Shown here piece after piece: positions 1 through 8,502 of a stretch of DNA of 64,000 nucleotides. Source of the DNA: Janthinobacterium sp. TND4EL3 (GTDB lineage Bacteria; Pseudomonadota; Gammaproteobacteria; Burkholderiales; Burkholderiaceae_D). Both the position numbers and the translations under genes were made by a program. The stretch is taken from positions 62,001 to 126,000 of the forward strand of contig NZ_FTMV01000004.1 of assembly GCF_900156175.1 (NCBI RefSeq), read 5' to 3'. The number at the start of each line of letters is the position of its first letter. The first letter of the stretch is position 1. The notes beneath the pieces were generated by a model that saw only the letters and a program-made list of their open reading frames with translations, made no database searches and was not told the origin of the DNA.

Positions 1-249
1 GACAACAGCGAACTGAAAATGGCGGACTATTTCGATGCCGTGGCCGACGCGTTTGCCTTGCCGCGTCCGCCGCGCCTGCCGCGCGCGCAGCTGCAGCAAG
101 TGGTCACGCCGATGCTGCTGTCGTTCATGTCCGAGTCGCGCCGCATGGACAATACGCGCATCAGGCGCGAGCTCGGCGTGCGCCTGCGCTACCGGCGCGT
201 GGCCGACGCCTTGCGGGCGATGGCAGCCAGCGGGGCCGGCATCGGGTAA
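1..249 (+). CDS. C-terminal end of an SDR/NAD-dependent epimerase-type oxidoreductase (partial)
   Basis: Open from the window edge to a stop at 247-249, leaving 82 residues. The segment with FDAVADAFALPRPPRLPR, then SFMSESRRMDNTRIRRELG and LRYRRVADAL, resembles the C-terminal substrate-side part of extended SDR sugar-epimerase-like proteins (COG0451, YeeZ-like), where a conserved S-E-S-R-R-x-D-N-x-R motif closes the fold. The Rossmann half lies outside the window, so substrate and cofactor cannot be judged. The family assignment is from recognition of this tail only. Confidence 0.6.
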   Translation, partial: DNSELKMADYFDAVADAFALPRPPRLPRAQLQQVVTPMLLSFMSESRRMDNTRIRRELGVRLRYRRVADALRAMAASGAGIG

Positions 250-333
250 AATGGCCGGTTATCTCCGCACTTTTCAGGAACCGGCGCGCCGCGCGCCATT
301 CCTGCCGCGCGCCATTCATTTAAGGAAGCCAGC

Positions 334-594
334 ATGACCACCCTCACTTACGAACAATACCTGGACGAGGTTACTACCGTCCTGACGGAATTGTATGACC
401 TCGACGACGACGCCGCCATCAAGCTGGTCGTGGCGGCACAGGACGCCGAGTTTTTCGTGCCGCACGACGCGCACGAGGCCATGCGCACCGCAGAGAACGC
501 CAAGAAAGATGCCGTGACCCTGTTCGAGCGCAAGCAGAACCGCCAGCAGACGCAGGAAAAGCAGCAGCAGCGCGTGCGCCAGCAAAAGAAGTAG
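334..594 (+). CDS. Small conserved-looking protein of unknown function, charged C-terminus
   Basis: 86 residues. The N-terminal half is acidic and probably helical (YDLDDDAAIKLVV), with a patch at about residues 45-53 (VPHDAHEAMRT). The C-terminal third is a Gln/Lys/Arg-rich helix (KQNRQQTQEKQQQRV). There is no signal peptide or membrane segment, so it is probably cytosolic. The ATG at 334 follows AAGGAAG at 322-328 at good spacing. I do not recognise a family. Codon use and the good ribosome-binding site suggest a real gene. Confidence 0.6.
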   Translation: MTTLTYEQYLDEVTTVLTELYDLDDDAAIKLVVAAQDAEFFVPHDAHEAMRTAENAKKDAVTLFERKQNRQQTQEKQQQRVRQQKK

Positions 595-784
595 GGACGC
601 GCCGCCGGACGCCAGGGCGCCGCAGGCGGGCGTGGGCGCAAGGCGTTGCCATTGATGCAGCGCAAACGCGCCATGGCGCAGTGGCGATATGGTGAGCAAT
701 GTCGTCACGCATGTCGCCGATCTATGGCGGGCCGGGCAATAGTGGAGTTTGCGCGACGACATGCCCGGTCCGCAGGAGCATGCC

Positions 785-1054
785 ATGCCTGTCATGAGCC
801 ATCCCAGCAAGGAGCAGGTGCGCGCCTACATGCGGCGCCGCGAACATGCACTGCAGCCGCCGCCGCCGCCCGATGAAATCCGCCGCCAGCTGGCCTGGTG
901 CCGCGCCAGGGCCGGCCTGGACGCCGCGGGGACGGCCACGGCGGCCGGCCTGGCCGCGCAAGGCTGGCGCTTGTCAGCCGATATGGCCCGCCTGGGCACC
1001 TTGATGACCATTGTCTGGCTCATGCATAGCGGCATTTCTCATTGTAATAATTGA
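785..1054 (+). CDS. Small hypothetical protein
   Basis: 89 residues from the ATG at 785, chosen because AGGAG at 774-778 lies 6 nt upstream; an ATG at 749 in the same frame lacks such a site. The N-terminal half is basic with a five-proline run, the middle is Ala/Gly-rich, and residues about 65-80 (LGTLMTIVWLMHSGI) form a short hydrophobic stretch that might touch a membrane. No family is recognised. It stands alone between two other small genes. Confidence 0.4.
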   Translation: MPVMSHPSKEQVRAYMRRREHALQPPPPPDEIRRQLAWCRARAGLDAAGTATAAGLAAQGWRLSADMARLGTLMTIVWLMHSGISHCNN

Positions 1055-1132
1055 TGACTTGCAGCAAATTTTTCCATTTTGAGTTATCCTCTAGCACATT
1101 CCAAGTGCGTCAATTCTCTTCAATTATCACAA

Positions 1133-1154
1133 TTTTGCTTTAAGTTAAGCAAAA
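1133..1154. promoter_or_regulatory. 8-bp inverted repeat upstream of the small HTH-like gene
   Basis: TTTTGCTT (1133-1140), six-base spacer, AAGCAAAA (1147-1154): a perfect palindrome in an AT-rich stretch (about 1060-1290) ahead of the gene at 1297. It could be an operator or part of an AT-rich promoter region. Nothing in the sequence proves binding. Confidence 0.3.
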
Positions 1155-1296
1155 ATCAACAATAGCGTGTATTATATTGTTTGCGGGATTAATACCGCAT
1201 AAGTGATGGCGCTTTTTAGTGTGTTTACCCTGAATTATTGCAGAAGAGACATTCGGTTTCTTTTGGCACTAATACAACAAGTACGGATTTTCGATC

Positions 1297-1536
1297 ATGT
1301 CTCTCAAACAAATTACCTCTTTGCCTACCTACAACCCGAATCGCGTCCTCGATGCGATCATCGACAAGCTGCAGCTGAAAAATGATGCCGCCCTGTCGCG
1401 CGCGCTGGAAGTGGCGCCGCCTGTCATCAGCAAGATTCGTCACAACACCTTGCCGATTGGCGCCACGATCCTTATCCGCATGCATGAAATCAGCGATTTC
1501 AGCATTCGTGAACTGCGCGAGTTGATGGCTGCCTAA
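1297..1536 (+). CDS. Small HTH/XRE-like DNA-binding protein
   Basis: 79 residues. Residues about 18-50 read as a Cro/XRE-type helix-turn-helix: LDAIIDKLQLKNDAALSRAL, then a turn, then VAPPVISKIRHNTLPIGA, with the S-K-I-R recognition-helix pattern usual in this fold. The C-terminal helix ISIREL-like (FSIRELRELM) could pack on it. It is the size of a single-domain regulator. The 240-bp AT-rich region upstream contains an inverted repeat that may be its own or another regulator's site. Targets are unknown. The fold is inferred by eye. Confidence 0.6.
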   Translation: MSLKQITSLPTYNPNRVLDAIIDKLQLKNDAALSRALEVAPPVISKIRHNTLPIGATILIRMHEISDFSIRELRELMAA

Positions 1537-1624
1537 GAGCGCCCGACAGACGGCAAACTGAGAGGTGCCGTCTGCGCAAGTCAGGCTTGCCGCGTGCGGC
1601 AGCCAAATCTGTCTTTCCTGTCTT

Positions 1625-2341
1625 CTATTGCGCGTCCGGACTCAGCGCCGGGCGATCAGTATAGAATCGCCCCATTTCCAGGCCGGTCGCGGACGACTCG
1701 GCGAGCCCTGCGGCCGATGCGCCCGGTGCGCTGGAAAATGCGGTCATGGCAGCACCGGTGGCGCGGCCCGAATACGCCGTCGCTTGCACCGCTGCACTGG
1801 AAAACGCGGCCTGTACCGCCCTTCCCGAATACGCTGTCTGCTGCACGGCACGGCCCGAATACGCGGTCGCCTGCACGGCTGCGCTGGAAAACGCCGTCTT
1901 GACGGCCCGGCCCGAATACGCCGCCTGTACGGCGCGCCCCGAATACGCTGTCTCTGCGCGTAGGTAATCTTCACCGAACGTCTGCTCGTACAATTGTTTC
2001 ATGCGCTCGCCCACGCGGTGGTGCGCCGCTTCGTCGTCTTCGCCGCGCAGGCCGATGTAGGGGAAGTGGTGGAGGAAATAGCCGAATATCTGTTCGCAAT
2101 CGGCCGCATATTTCAGGGTGTCGAGGATGTGGTAATGCCAGAACGTGTCGACATCCATCAGCGGCGCCGTCTCTTCCTGGGGAAACTGCTTCATCAGGAT
2201 GAGGAAGCGCCGGTACTCGAATTCCACCGCATTGGCCTTCTCCAGGCTCCATCCTTCGCCCGATTCCCGGTGCATCAGCTTGACCTTGATCGCGTCCAAA
2301 TTCAAATCCGCTATAGCCTTGAAACTGTCGTTCGTATCCAT
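1625..2341 (-). CDS. Glycine-rich-domain-protein-like (GRDP/PF07173-type) protein with a Tyr/Ser/Gly tail repeat
   Basis: 238 residues. Residues 1-125 resemble the bacterial glycine-rich domain-containing protein family: a conserved D-x-x-W-H-x-H-I-L-D-T-x-K-Y motif (DVDTFWHYHILDTLKYAAD) followed by FGYFLHHFPYIGLRGEDD. From about residue 130 the protein turns into a repeat: units of AYSGRAVQ alternate with AFSSAAVQ, as two copies of the order Y-unit, Y-unit, F-unit, then a degenerate third copy. There is no signal peptide. Function of the family is not established; the WHxHILD motif could bind metal. The tail repeat is also visible as DNA repeats at about 1740-1960. Confidence 0.6.
   Translation of the reverse strand: MDTNDSFKAIADLNLDAIKVKLMHRESGEGWSLEKANAVEFEYRRFLILMKQFPQEETAPLMDVDTFWHYHILDTLKYAADCEQIFGYFLHHFPYIGLRGEDDEAAHHRVGERMKQLYEQTFGEDYLRAETAYSGRAVQAAYSGRAVKTAFSSAAVQATAYSGRAVQQTAYSGRAVQAAFSSAAVQATAYSGRATGAAMTAFSSAPGASAAGLAESSATGLEMGRFYTDRPALSPDAQ
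1738..1962. repeat. In-gene tandem/interspersed repeat encoding AYSGRAV and AFSSAAV units
   Basis: On the plus strand the blocks GCCCGAATACGC and GCTGGAAAACGCCG-like recur at roughly 24-30 base steps between about 1738 and 1962. They stay in the reading frame of the minus-strand protein. The arrangement suggests duplication of a longer unit of three sub-repeats. It is coding repeat DNA, not CRISPR: there are no constant spacers or unique spacer sequences. Confidence 0.7.
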
Positions 2342-2539
2342 GAGTATCCTTGTATGTAAAGAGCAGGGTGGGGGAAACGGCGGGGAAAAGGAAGGTGCTG
2401 GCTGGTGGCGTGGACTCCTTGGCAGGTGGAAGGGCGCCTGGGCAGTAAGCGGCAGGCAATGAGAGTTGTTCTACATCAATATTGCACCTAAACACAAAAT
2501 ACGCAAGCCCGGTCCGCTTCCAGGCCGGGCGCCGCGCCC

Positions 2540-4393
2540 TCAGGCACTGGCCTCGTCCTGGTAGGGGAAACGGGTCGCATCGGCGCCCAGCGGCACGCTG
2601 ACGTGCACGCTCATGCCGGCGCCGGGACTGCTGACGATGTAGAACGTGCCGCCAAGCAATTTTATCCGCTCTTCGATGCCAACCAGGCCGAACGAGCCCA
2701 GCTTGTTGCGTCCGTCGATGGCCGCACCCACGCCGTTGTCGCTCACGCTCAGCGAAACGGTATCGCGGCACTTCTCCAGCTTGACTTGCACGCGGCTGGC
2801 ATTGGCATGCTGGGAAATGTTGCTCAGTGATTCTTGCAGGATGCGGAACAGGGCCGTCGCGCACTGGTCGCTCAGGCAGATATCGTCATGGCTTTCGCTC
2901 ACTTCGCAGGCGATGCCCGTGCGCTGGCGGAACTGCGCCACCTGCCATTCGACGGCCGCGTTCACCCCCAGGTCGAGCACGGTAGGACGCAAGTCGTTGA
3001 TGATCTGCCGCACGCTCTTGATGGTGGCGTCGATCTGCGCCAGGGTCGAACGGGCGCGGGCGTTCAGGCGCGGGTGGCGCCGCTGCGTGCGCGAGGCCAG
3101 CATGTCGGCGTCGATGCGCAGCACCAGCAGGTTCTGCCCCAGGTCGTCATGGATTTCGCGCGCGATGCGCTTGCGCTCCTCTTCCTTGATCTGGTCGGCG
3201 TGGGCCGCCAGGCGGCGCAGTTTCTGGTGCGACAGTTGCAGGCGGATCTGGCTGGCCCGCAATTCTTCCGTCATGCCGTTCGCCATCTGGATGGCGCGCC
3301 GGCGCGACGACGCCAGCGTATGGAACAGAATGTACAGCAACATGGCGCTGGCGAAGCCCGTCAGCAGGGCCAGCCACGGCAGGAAGGCGTCGAAGCGCGT
3401 ATACAGGTCGCTCTTGCGCACGCTGAACAGCGCTTGCCATACGCGGCCATTGTATTCAATCAACATTGTGCTGCTCAGGTAGCGCCCCGAGTTGCCTGGC
3501 TGCCACCACGGCGCGTGCAGTCCCGCCGTCGTGCTGTCGAAGATGGGGCGCATGTCGTGCGGCAGGTCCAGCGCTTGCGTCGCTTGCGGCCCGACGTCGA
3601 ACAGGGTCAGGCGGACATTGCGTACCGGCATGTCGGCCAGTGCGCTGCGCACCATCGTCACCAGGTCGTAGCCGATGCCGACGGAGCCGAGGTGGGCCGC
3701 GCGCCGCTGCGCCACGGTGTCGGTCGGCATGCCGAGCCGGTAGACGGGCATGCGCATGGCCATGCCCGTCAGCTGGGGCCGGCCATCCATGGGCACGGGC
3801 ACGCCGGAATTGCTGATGCGGCCGGAATCGCGCGACTGCGCCAGCGCTTCGGCGATCAGGGGGCGCGCGGCGATGTCGTGGCCGTATTTGTCCGCGGCGC
3901 TGGCGATCGGTTCGATGTAGACCAGCACGGAATAGTGTTCGCGGGGCGGCGAGGGATGGATGGCAAACGCGGGATAGCCGTCGCGCCCGGGCGGATAGTC
4001 GCGCCGCATGGCCGCTTCAAAGGCGGGGCGCTGGGCCTCGTCCAGTTCCTGGCTGTAATTGAGATTCATTACGCCCGGATAGTTTTGCTGCAAGCCCATG
4101 TTCGCCACATAGCGGTGGAATTGCTCGCGGCTCACGTGTTCGTTGGCGCGGAACAGGCTGGCCGCGCCGCGCAGCAGGTTGGCATAGGACTTGACGCGCG
4201 ATTCGATGTTTTGCCGGGTAGTGCGCGCCAGATTGTTGAACAGTTCGCTGGCATCGCTTTCGATCGACAGCGAGGCGGCCATGTAGAACAGCAAGCCGAC
4301 CATCAGTGACAGTGCGAAGCCGAGCAGCCACAACGGCCTTTTTTCCAGCGATAACTGTTGTTCACCAGCAGTAGAGGACATCGCCATCCGCAT
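2540..4393 (-). CDS. CHASE-domain membrane sensor histidine kinase, NarX/DesK-type (HisKA_3)
   Basis: 617 residues. A transmembrane helix at about 24-45 (WLLGFALSLMVGLLFYMAA) is followed by a periplasmic CHASE-like domain (about 70-320, with SLFRANEHVSREQFHRYV and YPGVMNLNYSQ), a second membrane helix near 345-365, then the kinase. The H-box is REIHDDLGQN with the predicted phospho-acceptor His near residue 415, and the ATP-binding part has DNGVGA and GSFGLVGIEERI. This is the HisKA_3 plus HATPase_c layout, which usually signals to a LuxR/NarL response regulator. No regulator gene adjoins, so it is an orphan here. Three in-frame ATGs lie within 13 bases (4393, 4387, 4381) and none has a clear ribosome site. 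Confidence 0.85.
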   Translation of the reverse strand: MRMAMSSTAGEQQLSLEKRPLWLLGFALSLMVGLLFYMAASLSIESDASELFNNLARTTRQNIESRVKSYANLLRGAASLFRANEHVSREQFHRYVANMGLQQNYPGVMNLNYSQELDEAQRPAFEAAMRRDYPPGRDGYPAFAIHPSPPREHYSVLVYIEPIASAADKYGHDIAARPLIAEALAQSRDSGRISNSGVPVPMDGRPQLTGMAMRMPVYRLGMPTDTVAQRRAAHLGSVGIGYDLVTMVRSALADMPVRNVRLTLFDVGPQATQALDLPHDMRPIFDSTTAGLHAPWWQPGNSGRYLSSTMLIEYNGRVWQALFSVRKSDLYTRFDAFLPWLALLTGFASAMLLYILFHTLASSRRRAIQMANGMTEELRASQIRLQLSHQKLRRLAAHADQIKEEERKRIAREIHDDLGQNLLVLRIDADMLASRTQRRHPRLNARARSTLAQIDATIKSVRQIINDLRPTVLDLGVNAAVEWQVAQFRQRTGIACEVSESHDDICLSDQCATALFRILQESLSNISQHANASRVQVKLEKCRDTVSLSVSDNGVGAAIDGRNKLGSFGLVGIEERIKLLGGTFYIVSSPGAGMSVHVSVPLGADATRFPYQDEASA

Positions 4394-4829
4394 CAGGAGA
4401 AGGAATCGGGTGCCGCCTGGGCGGCAGGGGCTGGACTGCGTTGTACAAGCACTATCGACATTGCAAATTGCTCAATAGCTGCCTAATATACAAAATTATC
4501 GCAAATATAGTCAACAGGCAATACTTTTCATAGGGACACATCCGGCGGGGAGCCATTCTGGCGCGGCGAAAAAAAGCTATGTCACCGTCAGGTGTGGGAA
4601 TGCTCCCAGCGTTGCTTTCAATAACGCTTGCGGTGAGCGGATGCGCCTGGAATAGATGTTGACGTTCCGTACATGGGTGGCGCCCCGCACACGGATGCCG
4701 GCGCGCAAGTTGACGGCCTGGCCCATTCGGCTGGCTGCATGGATGGCTACGGTTGGCCTGCTATGCACCGTCAGGCAGCCGGGGCAGAGCAAGATTCCTG
4801 GAAATCCCCTACTTAACGGTGACAGAGCC
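4394..4829. other. Intergenic region between sensor kinase and glnS terminator
   Basis: About 4440-4530 is AT-rich and probably carries the promoter of the minus-strand sensor kinase. The remaining 4550-4829 has open frames on both strands, but none has a ribosome site or protein-like composition. I see no gene in it. Confidence 0.5.
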
Positions 4830-4856
4830 AAAAAAAAACCGCCGCAGCGGTTTTTT
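4830..4856 (-). terminator. Rho-independent terminator of glnS (possibly bidirectional)
   Basis: A-tract, CCGC-CGCA-GCGG stem and T-tract: AAAAAACCGC on one side and GCGGTTTTTT on the other form a self-complementary hairpin 18 bases beyond the glnS stop. It has T-runs in both directions. Confidence 0.85.
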
Positions 4857-4873
4857 CGTGTGCCGTCCAGCCC

Positions 4874-6640
4874 TTATTTCGCGGGCTGCCAGCTGTCTTT
4901 CAGCGTGACGATGCGGTTGAAGACGGGCTTGCCCGGCTGGCTGTCGACCCGGTCGGCCGCGAAGTAGCCGTGGCGCTCGAACTGGAAGCGCTGTTCCGGC
5001 TGGGCCAGTTCCGCGCCCGGTTCCAGCCATGCCTGCACCACTTCCTTGGCCAGCGGATTCAGGGCCAGCTTGAAGTCCTTGCCGCCCGCGTCCGGCTGCG
5101 GGTCCGTAAACAGGCGGTCGTACAGGCGTACTTCGGCGGCAATCGCCGTCGGCGCGCTGATCCAGTGCATATTGCCCTTGACCTTGTAGTTGGCGCTGCC
5201 TTCCGTGCCCGACTTGCTGTCAGGGAAGTAGGTGCAATGCACGGCGATGACTTTACCGTTTTCATCCTTGTCAAAGCCCGTGCACTCGATCACGTAGCCG
5301 TAGCGCAGGCGGACCTTGCTGCCCGGCTTGTCGTCGATGGGCGGATACAGGCGGAAATAGCCCTTGTTCGGCACTTCCATGAAGTCGTCTTCCTCGATCC
5401 ACAGCTCGCGCGAGATGGGGAAGGTGCGCAAGCCCCGTTCCGGGAAGTGCGGATGCACGGGCGCCGTGCACTCGACGCTCTCGTTTTCGGGGAAGTTGTC
5501 GATAATCAACTTCAACGGACGCAGCACGGCCACCGTGCGGGGCGCCTTCGGGTCCAGGTCTTCGCGCAAGCAGCCTTCGAGCACGCTGTAGTCGATCCAG
5601 CCGTCCGATTTCGTCACGCCCGTGCGTTCGCACATCAATTGAATCGCTTCCGGCGTATAGCCGCGGCGGCGCATGCCCACCAGGGTCGGCATGCGGGGGT
5701 CGTCCCAGCCGTCGACGATCTGCTCTTCCACCAGCTGGCGCAGCTTGCGCTTGCTGGTGACGATGTAGGTCAGGTTCAGGCGCGAGAATTCGAACTGGTG
5801 CGGCACGGGTTGCTGGAAGAAGCCGCCGGCGGCCAGGGTTTCCAGCAGCCAGTCGTAGAACGGGCGGTGGTCCTGGAATTCCAGCGTGCAGATCGAATGC
5901 GTGATGTTTTCCAGCGCGTCCGAGATCGGGTGCGTGTAGTCGTACATCGGATAGATGCACCAGGCGTCGCCCGTGCGGTGGTGATGCGCGTGGCGGATGC
6001 GGTAGATGGCCGGATCGCGCAAGTTCATGTTCGGCGAACTCATGGCATCTTCGCTGATCTTCGCGCGCAGGATGTGCTCGCCATCCTTGAACTGGCCCGC
6101 CTTCATGGCGCGGAACAGGGCCAGCGATTCGTCGCGCGGACGGTCGCGGAACGGCGAATTCTTGCCGGCCTGGCCGAAATTGCCCCGGTTGGCGGCCATG
6201 TCTTCGGCGCTCTGGCTGTCCACATAGGCAAAGCCGGCCGTGATCAGGTACTCGGCCATCGCATACAGCTGGTCGAAATAGTCGCTTGCGTAGTGCAGGT
6301 GGCTCTGGCCATCGGCCGTCTTCGGTTCCCAGTCAAAGCCCAGCCATTTCACGCTGTCCATGATGGTGTCGACGTATTCCTGCTCTTCCTTGGCCGGGTT
6401 GGTGTCGTCGAAGCGCAGGTTGCACTGGCCGGCGTAGTCGCGCGCCAGGCCGAAGTTGACGCAGATCGACTTGGCGTGGCCCACGTGCAGGTAGCCGTTC
6501 GGTTCCGGCGGGAAACGCGTGATCACCTGGGGCAGGCCGGGACGCACGTGGGTGCCGGCAGCCAGGTCGGCTTCGATGATGTTACGCAAGAAATTGGGCG
6601 CCAGCGCTGGCGCGGCGGTATTCGGTTTATCGTTGCTCAT
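4874..6640 (-). CDS. glnS: Glutaminyl-tRNA synthetase
   Basis: 588 residues, close to the usual class I GlnRS length. It charges tRNA-Gln with glutamine in the cytosol. The HIGH-type signature is PEPNGYLHVGHAKS near residue 47-60 and the KMSKS equivalent is VTSKRKLRQL in the middle. RFDDTNPAKEEQEYVD and the C-terminal anticodon-binding beta-barrel part (RLYPPIDDKPGSKVRLRYGY) are typical of GlnRS rather than GluRS. It is monocistronic on the minus strand with its own terminator. The gene at 6803 is divergent across a 162-bp gap that should hold both promoters. Confidence 0.97.
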   Translation of the reverse strand: MSNDKPNTAAPALAPNFLRNIIEADLAAGTHVRPGLPQVITRFPPEPNGYLHVGHAKSICVNFGLARDYAGQCNLRFDDTNPAKEEQEYVDTIMDSVKWLGFDWEPKTADGQSHLHYASDYFDQLYAMAEYLITAGFAYVDSQSAEDMAANRGNFGQAGKNSPFRDRPRDESLALFRAMKAGQFKDGEHILRAKISEDAMSSPNMNLRDPAIYRIRHAHHHRTGDAWCIYPMYDYTHPISDALENITHSICTLEFQDHRPFYDWLLETLAAGGFFQQPVPHQFEFSRLNLTYIVTSKRKLRQLVEEQIVDGWDDPRMPTLVGMRRRGYTPEAIQLMCERTGVTKSDGWIDYSVLEGCLREDLDPKAPRTVAVLRPLKLIIDNFPENESVECTAPVHPHFPERGLRTFPISRELWIEEDDFMEVPNKGYFRLYPPIDDKPGSKVRLRYGYVIECTGFDKDENGKVIAVHCTYFPDSKSGTEGSANYKVKGNMHWISAPTAIAAEVRLYDRLFTDPQPDAGGKDFKLALNPLAKEVVQAWLEPGAELAQPEQRFQFERHGYFAADRVDSQPGKPVFNRIVTLKDSWQPAK

Positions 6641-6802
6641 TGATCAATGCGGAAGAGTGACAGTAAAGAGCATTTTACCGTACCGCAAGCGCTTTATAAG
6701 CACGTATTTGCCCCCATTTCCCAGCATGCAAGCGACGCGGGCGCCGTTCTATAGGATAATTCGCCTTTAATTAGCAAACAAAACGTGACCCCGGAGCCAT
6801 TT

Positions 6803-7096
6803 ATGGAAAATTTGTATAACGTCCTCGGTGTCGCGCCCAATGCCAGCGACGATGAAATCAAGAAAGTTTACCGTTCGCTGGCCATGCGCTTCCACCCCGA
6901 CCGCAACCAGGCCCCCGGCGCCGAGGCGCGCTTCAAGAGCGTGACCAAGGCGTATGAAATCCTGGCCGACCCGGCCAAGCGCGCCGAATACGACCAGAGC
7001 GTCAACCACCGCATCATCATCGATCCGGAAGCGGAAGCCTATGCCCTGTGGTGCGGCGTGTTCCGCCTGCATGGCACTGTACTGCCGGCCGACTAA
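6803..7096 (+). CDS. Short J-domain (DnaJ-class) co-chaperone
   Basis: 97 residues, made almost entirely of a J domain: [20 protein letters not shown], the HPD tripeptide in FHPDRN, and the helix III/IV part [22 protein letters not shown]. The J domain stimulates Hsp70 (DnaK) ATPase and so recruits Hsp70 to a client. It lacks the Gly/Phe, zinc-finger and C-terminal domains of DnaJ, so it is a minimal type III J protein with a 30-residue tail. The ATG at 6803 was chosen for GGAG at 6793-6796; a GTG at 6785 is less likely. It is followed in the same direction by three unknown genes, which may include its clients. Confidence 0.88.
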   Translation: MENLYNVLGVAPNASDDEIKKVYRSLAMRFHPDRNQAPGAEARFKSVTKAYEILADPAKRAEYDQSVNHRIIIDPEAEAYALWCGVFRLHGTVLPAD

Positions 7097-7195
7097 GCAC
7101 GCTGGCGGCCGTCCGGTCAGCCTGAATGATTTTAAAAACAACAACAACGGCGCTTTTAAAGTAACAGCGCCGCGCATCACATTGGAAAGCACAGC

Positions 7196-7708
7196 ATGAG
7201 AAGAGTACACCCTGAATTCGCGTACCAGTCGCGCGAGCTGGAAGGCCAGATCGACGGCATCCTCGGCGACCCGCCGAACCGCAAGAACTACAAGAGCATG
7301 GTCGACGCGCTGGTCGGCGAGTACGCCAGCGGCGGCGGCATCGAAGACGTGAACATGCTGGCCTTCGCGCTGGTCGATCACATCACCTTCAGCGACCCGA
7401 AAGGCTTGCTGGCCGAAAGCGAAGACTACGAGTTCGGCGACCCGTCCCGCGTGTTTTCCATGGCGACGTGCGCCGCGCCGGAAGCGGCGAAGATGTACGC
7501 CGCCATCGAAGAGAGCTTCCCCGACCTGGCGCGCCAGGCCATCATCACGGCCTTCCTGCACAAGAATCCGCGCCTGTGGGACGACGACGACCAGTCGCTC
7601 GACCAGCTGGCCGCCAATGACGACGGCGACGACGAGCATGACGAAGACGAAGCCACCGACGATTTCGCCCAGATGTTTGACCAGGATGGAGATGACCATG
7701 GCCGATAA
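7196..7708 (+). CDS. Unknown protein with a long acidic C-terminus, second gene of the J-domain cluster
   Basis: 170 residues with no signal peptide or membrane helix. Residues 1-130 are mixed helical (SRELEGQIDGILGDPPNRKN, PEAAKMYAAIEESFPDLARQ). Residues about 128-160 are very acidic (DDDDQSLDQ, DDGDDEHDEDEATDD). Such a tail suggests a chaperone-like, nucleic-acid-mimic or basic-partner role, but this is inference. The ATG follows GGAAAG at good distance. The stop overlaps the next gene's start by 11 bases, implying translational coupling. No family recognised. Confidence 0.65.
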   Translation: MRRVHPEFAYQSRELEGQIDGILGDPPNRKNYKSMVDALVGEYASGGGIEDVNMLAFALVDHITFSDPKGLLAESEDYEFGDPSRVFSMATCAAPEAAKMYAAIEESFPDLARQAIITAFLHKNPRLWDDDDQSLDQLAANDDGDDEHDEDEATDDFAQMFDQDGDDHGR

Positions 7709-8483
7709 TGAACAAAAAAGCAACCTGCCCGCGCTGACGAAGCAGGTCACGGAACTGGTGCTGTCCGGTTCGCTGGGCCACGCCGAGCAGGCGTTCGCCG
7801 ACGCTGCCGACCAGTACGGCGATCTTGCCGTGGTGGAAGTGCTGAGCGCCATCCCGCCGCAAGTGACGGCCCTGCACCTGGCCGGTTTCGACGGCGGCAA
7901 GATGTCGCTGGCCACCCTGCTGGTGCCGCCGAAGGCGTGGGCCGACAGCCTGGCCTTCATCGCCGCCACCTGGAGCGACGACCAGATCGAGGATGATCCG
8001 GAACGCATCGCCGAAGCGCTGTTCGCGCACATCCACGGCGTCGTGTTTTCCACCGACGACGCCGAGCGTCGCCGCGAGCTGCTGCTCGAAGCGTCCGCCA
8101 CCGACTGGGGCGCCACGGCGTTCGCCATCCTGTTCTCGATGGCGCCGAAGGAAATCCTCGAAGTGGCGGGCGAGATCGTCATCAAGGGACCGTACGTGAC
8201 GGGCGTGACCTCGTCCGACAACGACGTCGTGCCGCTGGCCATCGAGCTGGCGCAAGCCAATGAAGACGGCTGGGACCGCTCGCTGTTCGAGCTGTTCCCC
8301 GACTTCCGCCACAGCGCCGACCTGGCCGACGCGGAATACTCGGACGACCCGGACGAAGAGCCGACCATGTTGCAGCGCAGTACCAAGGAATTGCTGTACC
8401 GCCTGCGCAAGCAAGTACCGAGCACGCGCAGCGCGCCGCGTTCCAGCACGCGCCGCAGCCTGGGCACGGGCATTTTCTCGTAA
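7698..8483 (+). CDS. Unknown protein, third gene of the J-domain cluster
   Basis: 261 residues. The start at 7698 was chosen because GGAG at 7688-7691 lies 6 nt upstream; it overlaps the previous gene's end. Mostly helical and acidic, with segments such as LGHAEQAFADAADQYGDLAV and ATAFAILFSMAPKEILEVAG. It closes with a basic Ser/Arg-rich tail (TRSAPRSSTRRSLGTG). It is cytosolic by appearance. I do not recognise a family. The tight spacing to both neighbours argues for a joint role. Confidence 0.65.
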   Translation: MADNEQKSNLPALTKQVTELVLSGSLGHAEQAFADAADQYGDLAVVEVLSAIPPQVTALHLAGFDGGKMSLATLLVPPKAWADSLAFIAATWSDDQIEDDPERIAEALFAHIHGVVFSTDDAERRRELLLEASATDWGATAFAILFSMAPKEILEVAGEIVIKGPYVTGVTSSDNDVVPLAIELAQANEDGWDRSLFELFPDFRHSADLADAEYSDDPDEEPTMLQRSTKELLYRLRKQVPSTRSAPRSSTRRSLGTGIFS

Positions 8484-8502
8484 TGAAAGCAGGGAACGTC
8501 TA

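Noticed and set aside
1738-1962. Repeats that could be read as CRISPR
   Set aside because: Units are coding, in frame, of variable order, and there are no unique spacers of constant length.
4577-4831. A minus-strand 84-codon frame downstream of glnS
   Set aside because: No ribosome site, no recognisable protein features, and it runs into the glnS terminator.
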